From an uncultured Muribaculaceae bacterium (GTDB taxonomy: Bacteria; Bacteroidota; Bacteroidia; Bacteroidales; Muribaculaceae), in the NCBI GenBank assembly GCA_934663645.1, contig CAKUKR010000101.1, forward strand, positions 1 through 6,159: a DNA stretch of 6,159 nucleotides, in the 5' to 3' direction. The position numbers and the translations under genes are program-made. This document shows, piece after piece, positions 1 through 5,386 of the stretch (within the stretch, counting starts at the first letter, position 1; every line of letters begins with the position of its first letter). Under the pieces are notes generated by a model. That model saw only the letters and a list, made by a program, of their open reading frames with translations. It had not been told where the DNA came from and searched no databases.

Positions 1-63
1 GGTCTCACCCTGCTGCATTGCACACCGCCAAACAGATTTATAAACCCATAAAACCAAAGAACC

Positions 64-246
64 ATGGAAGGAACTTCACTGATTGGCTTAATCATCTCGC
101 TTGGACTGATCATCTGGGCATGCGTGATCATAAGCAAGAAAAACAGAGGATGGGGATACTACGTCCTCGCTGTCCTGTTCCCGCTGATCGGCCTGATCGT
201 CGCCCTCTGCCTGAAAGACATGAGCAACACAAACGGACAGGCCTGA
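64..246 (+). CDS. small two-helix membrane protein, function unknown
   Basis: This 60-residue protein has two hydrophobic segments, about residues 5-23 and 31-49. They are joined by a short basic loop (SKKNRG, residues 24-29), and the tail is polar. The loop charge suggests that both ends face the periplasm and the loop faces the cytoplasm. The second helix carries an F-P-L-I-G pattern, which resembles the second helix of PLDc_N (phospholipase D/cardiolipin synthase N-terminal) domains and many uncharacterised small Bacteroidetes membrane proteins. I do not recognise a named family. The ATG at 64 follows an A/C-rich, G-poor leader without a clear Shine-Dalgarno, as is common in Bacteroidetes. 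A longer ORF from 18 in another frame lacks the hydrophobic pattern and is rejected. Cardiolipin synthase starts 261 bases downstream on the same strand, but the strong hairpin at 308-354 probably separates the two transcripts. That this is a real gene rests on the membrane pattern and the downstream terminator. Confidence 0.7.
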   Translation: MEGTSLIGLIISLGLIIWACVIISKKNRGWGYYVLAVLFPLIGLIVALCLKDMSNTNGQA

Positions 247-254
247 CATGACAC

Positions 255-284
255 GCCGCAGAGGCTGGCACACAGCCTGCCGGC
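255..284 (+). other. stem-loop just after the small membrane protein gene
   Basis: The inner stem AGGCTG (262-267) / CAGCCT (273-278) is perfect over 6 bp with a 5-base loop. An outer stem GCCG (255-258) / CGGC (281-284) is separated from it by a 3x2 internal loop. It begins 8 bases after the stop codon and has no T-tract. It may be a 3' stability element or part of a larger structured 3' end with the hairpin at 308-354. No conservation data are available. Confidence 0.4.
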
Positions 285-307
285 GGAGAGCATCGTCAAA
301 GACACAG

Positions 308-360
308 CATCAGCCTTCGGGCGCGTCCTACCGGCACGCGCCCGAAGGCTGATGTTTCAT
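308..360 (+). terminator. perfect 19-bp hairpin, probable terminator of the small membrane protein gene
   Basis: Arms at 308-326 and 336-354 are exact reverse complements (19 bp, GC-rich core) around a 9-base loop at 327-335. The following tract is weak (TTTCATT), and the opposite strand also lacks a real T-run, so efficiency and direction are uncertain. The position, 61 bases after the stop of the gene at 64-246 and 153 bases before cardiolipin synthase, fits a terminator isolating the two plus-strand genes. Confidence 0.65.
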
Positions 361-494
361 TCCGCATTCCAGAGCAGCGGAGCCTCGGTTTGCAGCTCAT
401 TCACCAGACTTTCCGGCGATTTTTCGGGTGAATAGTGGCACAGTCCGATTTTTTTGACTAATTTAGCTGTGCAATTTGTTGTATATGCAACTGC

Positions 495-499
495 AAGGA
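495..499 (+). promoter_or_regulatory. Shine-Dalgarno-like AAGGA of cardiolipin synthase
   Basis: AAGGA lies 8 bases before the ATG at 508, in an otherwise A/T-rich stretch. It supports this start, which is also the only Met before the first membrane helix (the next Met is residue 63). Recognisable Shine-Dalgarno sequences are uncommon in Bacteroidales, so it is noted. Confidence 0.45.
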
Positions 500-507
500 T
501 ATAATAT

Positions 508-1944
508 ATGGCTGTCAGCTCCCTGTTGTCATACCTGCTGGTGGCGGTTTATTTCTTCTTTGTAATAAGCTGCATCATCGTCGTCCTGTCAGAGAACCGC
601 AACCCGATACGGTCGCTGGCATGGGTCATTGCGCTCATCTTCCTACCATTCGTGGGAATAGTCTTCTACCTGTTCCTGGGGCGCAACCCCAAAATGCAGC
701 ACATCATCAGCCGCCACTACAAACGGCGCATCGCCAACGCGACACGCCCCGAAAACCCGGATACCTCGGCACTGGGGCTGTCAAAGGAGCTTGAGCAGCT
801 CGCCCGCCTGGCGGCGAACATCTCAATCTCGCCGCTCACGATGAACAACGAACTTGAGATTTTCTCCGACGGCGCGATGAAATTCGAGGCTCTGGAAGAG
901 GATTTGCGGGCGGCAAAGTCATCGATTTACCTGCAGTACTACATATTTTCCGACGATGCCCTCGGGCAGGAGATTGCAGACATACTCATGGAACGAGCCC
1001 GTGCCGGCGTAATCGTTAAGGTAATATATGACCATGTCGGGTCATTCTCGGCACGAAACCGCTTCTTCAAACGGCTGCGGGCAGCCGGCGTTGACGCGCA
1101 CCCGTTCTTCAAGGTTACGTTCCACCACCTGGCCAGCCGCATCAACTGGCGCAACCACCGCAAGATAGTCGTCATCGACAGCAAAGTCGGGTACATCGGC
1201 GGCATGAACATCGCCCAGCGGTATGTGTTCGGCACCGGCGACGGTCGCGTTTGGCGCGACACGCATTTCCGCGTACGAGGCGAGATAGTCAAGTCGCTCA
1301 TCGCGTCGTTTGCCATCGACTGGAGCTTCACCAACAAGCCTTTCGAGCATCCGCACCAGCCAGACGAGCCGCAGCCGCAGCCACAGAAGCAATCGCGCAT
1401 AGGGATGCAGCTCATCTGCTCCGGCCCTACAGAACGCTGGGCCAACCTGTCGATGTGCTTCCTGTCCGCGATTACCGCCGCCCAAAAGCACATCTACATA
1501 CAGACGCCATACTTCCTCCCCACCGAGGCGCTGCTGCAAGCGTTGCAAGCTGCCGCACTCGCCAAGGTTGATGTGCGCATCATGATACCCGGCGTGAGCG
1601 ACTCGCGCCTGATACGCTACGCCTCGTTCTCATACATCACGCAGTGCCTGCAGGCCGGCATCAAGGTATACCTGTACAAGCCAGGGATGCTGCACGCCAA
1701 GACCATGATAATCGACGACGATTTCTGCACCTCAGGCTCTACCAACTTCGATTTCCGCAGCCTGGAGAACAATTTCGAGTCCAACCTGCTGATATATTCG
1801 CATGAAGCCAACCAGGCGATGCAGCGCATATTCTTCGAGGACCAGGAGCAGTGCGTCAAACTGTCGCTGTCGCAGTGGCACCGCCGCCCGCTCGGCCAGC
1901 GTTTCCTCGAGTCGACAGTCCGCCTCCTCTCCCCTATCCTCTGA
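508..1944 (+). CDS. cls: cardiolipin synthase (phospholipase D superfamily, two HKD motifs)
   Basis: This inner-membrane enzyme joins two phosphatidylglycerol molecules to give cardiolipin and glycerol. At 478 residues it has the usual length of bacterial ClsA-type enzymes. Two N-terminal membrane helices (about 5-27 and 36-57) ending in FLGRN form the PLDc_N region. The first HKD motif is H217-x-K219-x4-D224, followed by GGMN (231-234). The second is H396-x-K398-x4-D403, followed by GSTNFDFRS (410-418). All catalytic His, Lys and Asp residues are present, so the enzyme should be active. A Pro/Gln/His-rich linker (about 281-294) joins the two PLD halves. The gene stands alone on the plus strand: a hairpin upstream ends the previous gene, and the downstream genes converge on it. 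Its promoter could not be placed with confidence between 355 and 495. The ClsA, B or C subtype is not certain, but the two N-terminal helices favour the ClsA type. Confidence 0.95.
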   Translation: MAVSSLLSYLLVAVYFFFVISCIIVVLSENRNPIRSLAWVIALIFLPFVGIVFYLFLGRNPKMQHIISRHYKRRIANATRPENPDTSALGLSKELEQLARLAANISISPLTMNNELEIFSDGAMKFEALEEDLRAAKSSIYLQYYIFSDDALGQEIADILMERARAGVIVKVIYDHVGSFSARNRFFKRLRAAGVDAHPFFKVTFHHLASRINWRNHRKIVVIDSKVGYIGGMNIAQRYVFGTGDGRVWRDTHFRVRGEIVKSLIASFAIDWSFTNKPFEHPHQPDEPQPQPQKQSRIGMQLICSGPTERWANLSMCFLSAITAAQKHIYIQTPYFLPTEALLQALQAAALAKVDVRIMIPGVSDSRLIRYASFSYITQCLQAGIKVYLYKPGMLHAKTMIIDDDFCTSGSTNFDFRSLENNFESNLLIYSHEANQAMQRIFFEDQEQCVKLSLSQWHRRPLGQRFLESTVRLLSPIL

Positions 1945-2004
1945 ACTGCGGCAGTGTCAACAGCACAGGTCACGTCCATAGCATAAATTACACTTGCATT
2001 AACC

Positions 2005-2034
2005 AATTGCCAAGATGCATTGCGGCAATTTTCC
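2005..2034 (+). terminator. weak hairpin, possible cls terminator
   Basis: AATTGCC (2005-2011) pairs with GGCAATT (2024-2030) around a 12-base loop. TT follows directly, so the template reads AATTTTCC at the end of the stem. It lies 60 bases after the cls stop. The stem is only 7 bp and the U-tract is short, and a competing fold (GCGG 2022-2025 with CCGC 2033-2036) overlaps it. It is the best plus-strand candidate but a weak one. Confidence 0.3.
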
Positions 2035-2074
2035 GCCTGCATTATTGGACTATAGCTTATACTTGATACCGGCT

Positions 2075-2111
2075 AAAAAATTACGGAAGCCAATTTCCCA
2101 ATTGACTTCCG
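2075..2111 (-). terminator. intrinsic terminator, minus strand
   Basis: The stem uses 2111-2100 and 2095-2084. It has 12 positions, with one that is C·A on the plus strand but becomes a G·U wobble on the minus-strand RNA. The loop is GGGA in that RNA. Six U residues follow after three bases (2080-2075). The wobble and the T-run both indicate minus-strand use. It can end the candidate small RNA and also read-through from the DUF3109 operon, whose last stop is 141 bases upstream. Confidence 0.75.
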
Positions 2112-2162
2112 CATAATACTACTTGACTAAATAAATTCTTACATGTCACGTTCGTAGAAACT
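2075..2162 (-). ncRNA. candidate small RNA between cls and the DUF3109 gene
   Basis: On the minus strand a Bacteroidetes-type promoter (2198-2169) predicts a start near 2162. A terminator hairpin with a U-tract ends at about 2075, giving a transcript of about 88 nt. The first ~50 nt (2162-2115) are A/U-rich and have no obvious strong fold. The 3' end is the terminator stem with a GGGA (GNRA-type) tetraloop. Nothing protein-like is encoded; the only ATG frame of note is 13 codons running through the terminator. This architecture (promoter, unstructured 5' part, terminator stem, U-tract) is typical of trans-acting sRNAs, but expression is an inference. The alternative is a promoter unrelated to the terminator, which would then simply end the upstream minus-strand operon. 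I do not recognise an Rfam family. Confidence 0.45.
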
Positions 2163-2168
2163 TCCGCA

Positions 2169-2198
2169 CAAAAGTAGATATTATTTCGCGACCGCAAA
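2169..2198 (-). promoter_or_regulatory. Bacteroidetes-type promoter, minus strand
   Basis: Read on the minus strand, TTTG (2198-2195), an 18-base spacer and TACTTTTG (2176-2169) match the known Bacteroidetes -33 TTTG / -7 TAnnTTTG consensus with no mismatch. The spacer is slightly shorter than the usual 19-21. The predicted transcription start is near 2162. It lies downstream of the last gene of the minus-strand operon and has no protein gene before the terminator at 2111-2075. Confidence 0.55.
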
Positions 2199-2251
2199 CC
2201 ACATATCGTGTTAAAAGATACTAAACATCCCGATTTCGACGGTCAGGCGGC

Positions 2252-2833
2252 CTATTTGGCGTGCTGTCTGACCCATTCCTCGGCGGTCATCTCAAGTTCA
2301 GCGTACCAATCTTCGCCAAATTGCCGTATCAGCGGCTCGCGCAGAAACTGGTATGCGCGGATGCCGCGCTTAAGACCGTTCAGCTCTGCCGTGCGGCAAA
2401 CGGACCAGCGGTGCAGGTTAACTGCCGTCATCAGCCCGCAGGGCGCGAGGCGCACGGGATACAGGTGGCACGACGAGGGCTTGCATTGCGGTATGCGCCC
2501 CTCGCGGTAAGCCTTCTCGAGCAGGCACAGGCAGATGCCGTCATCAGTATATGTGGTGAACACGCAGTCTTTGCCGTCAACTATCGAAGTCACCAGGTCG
2601 CCGTCGCTGTCTACATAGCACACGCCCTGACGCTCCACCACCTTCTGCGCGTCAGCAGCCATCTCATCATATATCTGCGGCAACGCCTCCTCAATGCGTT
2701 CCACCTCGTCCATATCGAGGGGCGCGCCGGCGTCACCGTCTATGCAGCACTGGCCGTGGCATTGCGCCAGGTCGCAGCAGAAAAACCGCTCTATCAGGTC
2801 GAGCGAAACGAGTGTGTCCTGTATCTGTATCAT
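2252..2833 (-). CDS. DUF3109 family cysteine-rich protein
   Basis: The 193-residue protein matches my recollection of the DUF3109 family, common in Bacteroidetes, in length and cysteine layout; its biochemical role is not established. It holds 13 cysteines. The N-terminal cluster is C19, C20, C25, C29 and C30. Others are C72, C90, C101 and C103 (CLC), and C117, C122, C132 and C146. Such clusters suggest iron-sulfur or zinc binding, as in the related YkgJ-type CxxxCxxCC proteins; this is inference. There is no signal peptide or membrane helix, so it should be cytoplasmic. The start at 2833 lies 30 bases after the DUF5103 stop, with no promoter or terminator between, so it is probably the last gene of the ung operon. 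The stop is TAG at 2254-2252. Confidence 0.85.
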   Translation of the reverse strand: MIQIQDTLVSLDLIERFFCCDLAQCHGQCCIDGDAGAPLDMDEVERIEEALPQIYDEMAADAQKVVERQGVCYVDSDGDLVTSIVDGKDCVFTTYTDDGICLCLLEKAYREGRIPQCKPSSCHLYPVRLAPCGLMTAVNLHRWSVCRTAELNGLKRGIRAYQFLREPLIRQFGEDWYAELEMTAEEWVRQHAK

Positions 2834-2863
2834 GCTTTTGTGTTTGCGGTGTCTGCGCCGAGG

Positions 2864-4126
2864 TCACTCAAAGGCGTAGACGGTTTTCGTGCCTACGAGG
2901 CGGTCATAGCGAGAGCCGACCTCGCGGATGAACGTTTTGACAGTATATTCGTTGTGGGTCTCATACTTGTCGCCGTCCACGAAATATGGGTCAGCTCCGC
3001 CAGTGCCCACGATGACGTATCGGTAGTTGTACGAGCCTTGCTTCAATGGCACCTCGGCAGTGTACGCCTGGCGGTCACGGTCATAGCGCAGCCGGTTGGC
3101 GTCGGTGAAACGTCCTTGCCACACCTCGCCGTCCAGATAGACTGCCGCGTTGGTGAGTTCGGGCATCTGCAGCGTGAAATGCACAGTGACATAATCTGCG
3201 CCGAGGTCAGAATCCGTGGCGTTGTATTCACGCACCATATACCGTCCGTTCTGAGTACGATCGTAGGTGTACGAATGGTCGCGAGCCGGGACATCCGTGC
3301 GCAGCCACGCATGGTAGTTGCGCCCCATGTATTTCACCGAGTCCACGCTCATGCCGGGGTAGTCGGCACGGACAGTCTCGAAACGGCGGTACTCGTTGCC
3401 GGCACGGAAGATGAGCGGCTGCAAGTGTTCGTACACCAACCGACCGCTCTCCACCCGCTGCGGATGCGTGAGGGTAACGGGCATTGAGGGTGACCAGTTC
3501 TGCTCGAGGACGGTGATGACGTCATTGTACGGATCACGCACGCGCTGCCGTTGCGTGTCAATGGTCATTGACACCTGCTGGTACTCGCCGTTTATGCCGC
3601 GGTCGGTATGCGCGTCTGCCATGGCTGTTATTTCCACCGCCGGCTCCTCGATGCTGAAGCGCGTCTGCAGCAATACGGCATCGGGGTCATCCTCGTCATA
3701 CACCTGCAGCAGGTAGTTGCCCGACACGAGGGGGTGTGCATCCTCCGTCGGAAACTCGATGCGGTAGTTGACATAATGGACGAATGTGTTCTGCGAAAAG
3801 GCGTAGTCGTCGATGCTGATGTCGTTGAACGTGTCGAGGTATTCAGACTCCATGAGCTGCGACGGCTGCCAGTCGCTGTTGCAATGCACCAGACGGTAGC
3901 GCAGGAAATCGCGGTCTTCGACCAAGCGGTCGAAGGTGACAGTCAACGTGCCTTGCTCACCGAGCGAAAGCACTGGCGCGGCAAAGAAATTGTCGGCACG
4001 CTGCACCTTCAGCGAGCGGAAAGACGTGTCAAATATCCCCGGCAGCGTGTCGAGGGCATACGCACCTGTGCCAGCTGCCGCTAATGCCGCAACTGTTGCA
4101 GCTGCCGCTCTTGTGAACAGCCTCAT
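2864..4126 (-). CDS. DUF5103 / type IX secretion system plug-like exported protein
   Basis: The 420-residue protein begins with a Sec signal peptide (residues 1 to about 24: a basic MRLFTR start, an alanine-rich core, and likely cleavage after AYA). The mature part is beta-rich. An N-terminal domain (about 40-160) contains HCNSDW (81-86) and a following S-x-L-x-x-x-E-Y stretch. These are hallmarks of the 'T9SS plug protein, first domain' family, also called DUF5103. The C-terminal part (about 315-400) resembles an Ig-like/E-set domain. In Flavobacterium, Plug closes the periplasmic side of the SprA translocon; a role here is inferred from the family, and no other T9SS gene is in view. I chose the ATG at 4126 over 4165: the signal peptide starts there, and the ATG overlaps the preceding stop as ATGA, implying translational coupling. 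GAGG lies 4 bases upstream. Confidence 0.85.
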   Translation of the reverse strand: MRLFTRAAAATVAALAAAGTGAYALDTLPGIFDTSFRSLKVQRADNFFAAPVLSLGEQGTLTVTFDRLVEDRDFLRYRLVHCNSDWQPSQLMESEYLDTFNDISIDDYAFSQNTFVHYVNYRIEFPTEDAHPLVSGNYLLQVYDEDDPDAVLLQTRFSIEEPAVEITAMADAHTDRGINGEYQQVSMTIDTQRQRVRDPYNDVITVLEQNWSPSMPVTLTHPQRVESGRLVYEHLQPLIFRAGNEYRRFETVRADYPGMSVDSVKYMGRNYHAWLRTDVPARDHSYTYDRTQNGRYMVREYNATDSDLGADYVTVHFTLQMPELTNAAVYLDGEVWQGRFTDANRLRYDRDRQAYTAEVPLKQGSYNYRYVIVGTGGADPYFVDGDKYETHNEYTVKTFIREVGSRYDRLVGTKTVYAFE

Positions 4127-4539
4127 CGCGCCTCGGTCTGTTGGCGGCTGTCGAGCATGCCGCACAGTATCTCGATGCCGTCAGCTATGAGCATATCGCA
4201 TGAACGCGCCTGCGGCTGGCGTTTCAGGTCGCGGCACAGCAGCATGCCGCTGTTGCGGTCACGGAACTGCGAGCACAGGCCGCGCACACGCCCGTAGACC
4301 GCCGCCTTCTGCGCCGGGTCATTGCCGGAAACGATGCTCTCGGCGACAGCCATTGCCGTGGCAACGCCGCAGATTTCGCCCTGTCCGCCCACGCCGCCTC
4401 CAAGACCCGTAGAAATTGTGGCTGCCAAGCCGGCATCGATGCCGAGCCTGTCAGCGAGCGACATCAGCACCGACTGGGCGCAGTTGTAGCCCGAGCGGTG
4501 AAACTCCAGTCCCTTGTTTATTCTTTCCTGTGTAGTCAT
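4123..4539 (-). CDS. C_GCAxxG_C_C family protein, putative redox-active
   Basis: The 138-residue soluble protein belongs to the C_GCAxxG_C_C family, named for its conserved cysteines and described as putatively redox-active; no reaction is firmly assigned. Visible features are G-Y-N-C20-A-Q, a glycine-rich GLGGGVGGQGEIC57G block (45-58), then C89, C102, C114 and C126. The family signature after C57 reads CGVATA, with alanine at the last position where I would expect glycine. There is no signal peptide or membrane helix. The gene begins 45 bases after the ung stop with no promoter or terminator visible between. It ends in an ATGA overlap with the DUF5103 start, so the two are very likely translated from one mRNA. 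A single start at 4539 fits the family's N-terminus. Confidence 0.85.
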   Translation of the reverse strand: MTTQERINKGLEFHRSGYNCAQSVLMSLADRLGIDAGLAATISTGLGGGVGGQGEICGVATAMAVAESIVSGNDPAQKAAVYGRVRGLCSQFRDRNSGMLLCRDLKRQPQARSCDMLIADGIEILCGMLDSRQQTEAR

Positions 4540-4584
4540 TGCTATTGAGTTGATATATGGTGAGTTGTTGATGTAAGATGCGCC

Positions 4585-5253
4585 CTACCACTGTACCGGC
4601 TCCTTGCCATGGGCGATGAGGTAGGCGTTGGCCTGTGAGAAATGGCGGTTGCCGAAAAATCCCCGGTATGCCGACAGCGGCGAGGGGTGCGGCGAGGTCA
4701 GTACCAGATGGCGCGAGCGGTCGATGAAACTGCCCTTGCGTATGGCATCAGACCCCCACAGCATGAACACGATGTTGTCACGCTGCTGCGCCAATGCGCG
4801 GACGGCAGCATCCGTGAGGCGTTCCCAGCCGATGCCGCTGTGCGACTTCGGCGAGTGTTCGCGCACAGTGAGCGAAGCGTTGAGCAGCAGCACACCCTGC
4901 CGCGCCCAGCGCGTCAGGTCGCCGTTCTCCGGCATCGGTGCCCCGGTGTCATCAGATACCTCCTTGAAGATGTTGACCAGCGAGGGGGGCATCTGCGCTT
5001 GCGGCGACACGGAGAAGCACAGGCCGTTGGCCTGCCCCGGCCCGTGATACGGGTCCTGACCCATTATCACCACACGCACCTCGTCAAAAGGACACGCATC
5101 GAAAGCCGCGAAAATCTTGCCTGCCGGCGGATAGACATGTATTGCCGGGTTGCGGTAGTCAGCACGCACCGCATCAGCCAGCGCACGGAAATAGTCCTGC
5201 TCAAACTCCTGGGCAAGCACCCTGCCCCAGCCTGGTTCAATGTTCACCTTCAT
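4585..5253 (-). CDS. ung: uracil-DNA glycosylase, family 1
   Basis: The enzyme removes uracil from DNA, starting base-excision repair of deaminated cytosine or misincorporated dUMP. The 222-residue protein has every family-1 landmark. The water-activating motif GQDPYH is at 65-70 (catalytic D67). F80 stacks on uracil, LLLNAS (122-127) holds the uracil-reading N125, and the HPSPLS loop is at 189-194 with catalytic H189. The start was moved from a longer ORF (5319) to the ATG at 5253, because MKVNIEPGW is the N-terminus expected for Bacteroidales Ung and the 22-residue extension would be encoded across the promoter. It is the first gene of a minus-strand unit isolated from BI-1 by the terminator at 5350-5320. 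C_GCAxxG, DUF5103 and DUF3109 follow. Confidence 0.97.
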   Translation of the reverse strand: MKVNIEPGWGRVLAQEFEQDYFRALADAVRADYRNPAIHVYPPAGKIFAAFDACPFDEVRVVIMGQDPYHGPGQANGLCFSVSPQAQMPPSLVNIFKEVSDDTGAPMPENGDLTRWARQGVLLLNASLTVREHSPKSHSGIGWERLTDAAVRALAQQRDNIVFMLWGSDAIRKGSFIDRSRHLVLTSPHPSPLSAYRGFFGNRHFSQANAYLIAHGKEPVQW

Positions 5254-5258
5254 ATCTG

Positions 5259-5290
5259 CGAAGTTAGCAAAAAATCTGCGCACTGCCAAA
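5259..5290 (-). promoter_or_regulatory. Bacteroidetes-type promoter of ung
   Basis: On the minus strand TTTG (5290-5287), a 20-base spacer and TAACTTCG (5266-5259) fit -33 TTTG / -7 TAnnTTTG with one mismatch. Only 5 bases separate the -7 box from the ung ATG at 5253, so the predicted start of transcription falls on or next to the start codon, implying a leaderless or near-leaderless mRNA. It lies just downstream of the BI-1 terminator, as expected for a new transcription unit. Confidence 0.55.
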
Positions 5291-5310
5291 GCCCCGGCAG
5301 CATCCGGACA

Positions 5311-5350
5311 GCAAAACAAGAGGGCGTGCCTGTTTTTCAGGCACGCCCTC
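5311..5350 (-). terminator. strong intrinsic terminator of the BI-1 gene
   Basis: A perfect 13-bp GC-rich stem (5350-5338 with 5332-5320) closes a 5-base loop (AAAAA on the minus strand). TTGTTTT follows directly on the minus strand. It lies 36 bases past the BI-1 stop and before the ung promoter. The plus strand has no T-run after the stem, so it acts on the minus strand. Confidence 0.88.
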
Positions 5351-5362
5351 GTATGAAGTGAT

Positions 5363-5376
5363 GCCGCAGTAGCGGC
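5363..5376 (-). other. short GC-only hairpin between the BI-1 stop and its terminator
   Basis: GCCGC (5363-5367) and GCGGC (5372-5376) pair over 5 bp with a 4-base loop, 10 bases after the BI-1 stop codon. It has no T-tract. It may help stabilise the 3' end of the transcript; chance is possible at this length and GC content. Confidence 0.3.
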
Positions 5377-5386
5377 TTGTACCGGA

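Larger units (their letters stand above)
1945..2251. other. convergent intergenic region with an RNA candidate
   Basis: This 307-base non-coding gap between cls (plus) and the DUF3109 gene (minus) is clearly more A/T-rich than the flanking genes. It contains a weak plus-strand hairpin (2005-2032), an imperfect alternative hairpin using ATGCA (2015-2019) and TGCAT (2038-2042), a minus-strand terminator (2075-2111) and a minus-strand promoter (2169-2198). No protein-like ORF of useful length is present. The 9-mer ACTTCCGCA occurs twice on the plus strand, at 2105-2113 and 2160-2168. Confidence 0.7.

Noticed and set aside
449..478. T7 run and TAATTTAG / GCAATTTG boxes as a cls terminator or promoter
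   Set aside because: No adequate stem precedes the T-run. The -7-like boxes have mismatches, and no TTTG sits at the right spacing (453-456 to 471 is only 14 bases). A cls promoter is expected nearby but cannot be placed.
500..505. TATAAT immediately before the cls ATG
   Set aside because: It is two bases from the start codon and has no matching upstream box. It reflects the A/T-rich initiation region, not a -10 element.
939..1548. two minus-strand frames of 184 and 168 codons inside cls
   Set aside because: Both are opposite the conserved HKD region of cls, with no promoter and no recognisable protein features.
2073..2114. 13-codon minus-strand ORF (MRKSIGKLASVIF)
   Set aside because: It runs straight through the terminator stem and U-tract, so the hairpin explains the sequence better. 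No ribosome site is visible.
2241..2273. GGTCAG / CTGACC inverted repeat across the DUF3109 stop codon
   Set aside because: It has only 6 bp with a 21-base loop and no T-tract, so chance is likely.
2261..3487. 408-codon open frame on the plus strand
   Set aside because: It lies opposite DUF3109 and most of DUF5103, which are recognisable families. Its translation has no domain pattern, and long antisense frames are expected in GC-rich coding DNA.
5254..5319. 22-residue N-terminal extension of ung
   Set aside because: It covers the promoter boxes and is not expected in the family. The Met at 5253 gives the usual N-terminus.
4642..5361. 239-codon plus-strand frame opposite ung
   Set aside because: It is antisense to a gene with all catalytic motifs and crosses the ung promoter and the BI-1 terminator. 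It looks like a shadow.
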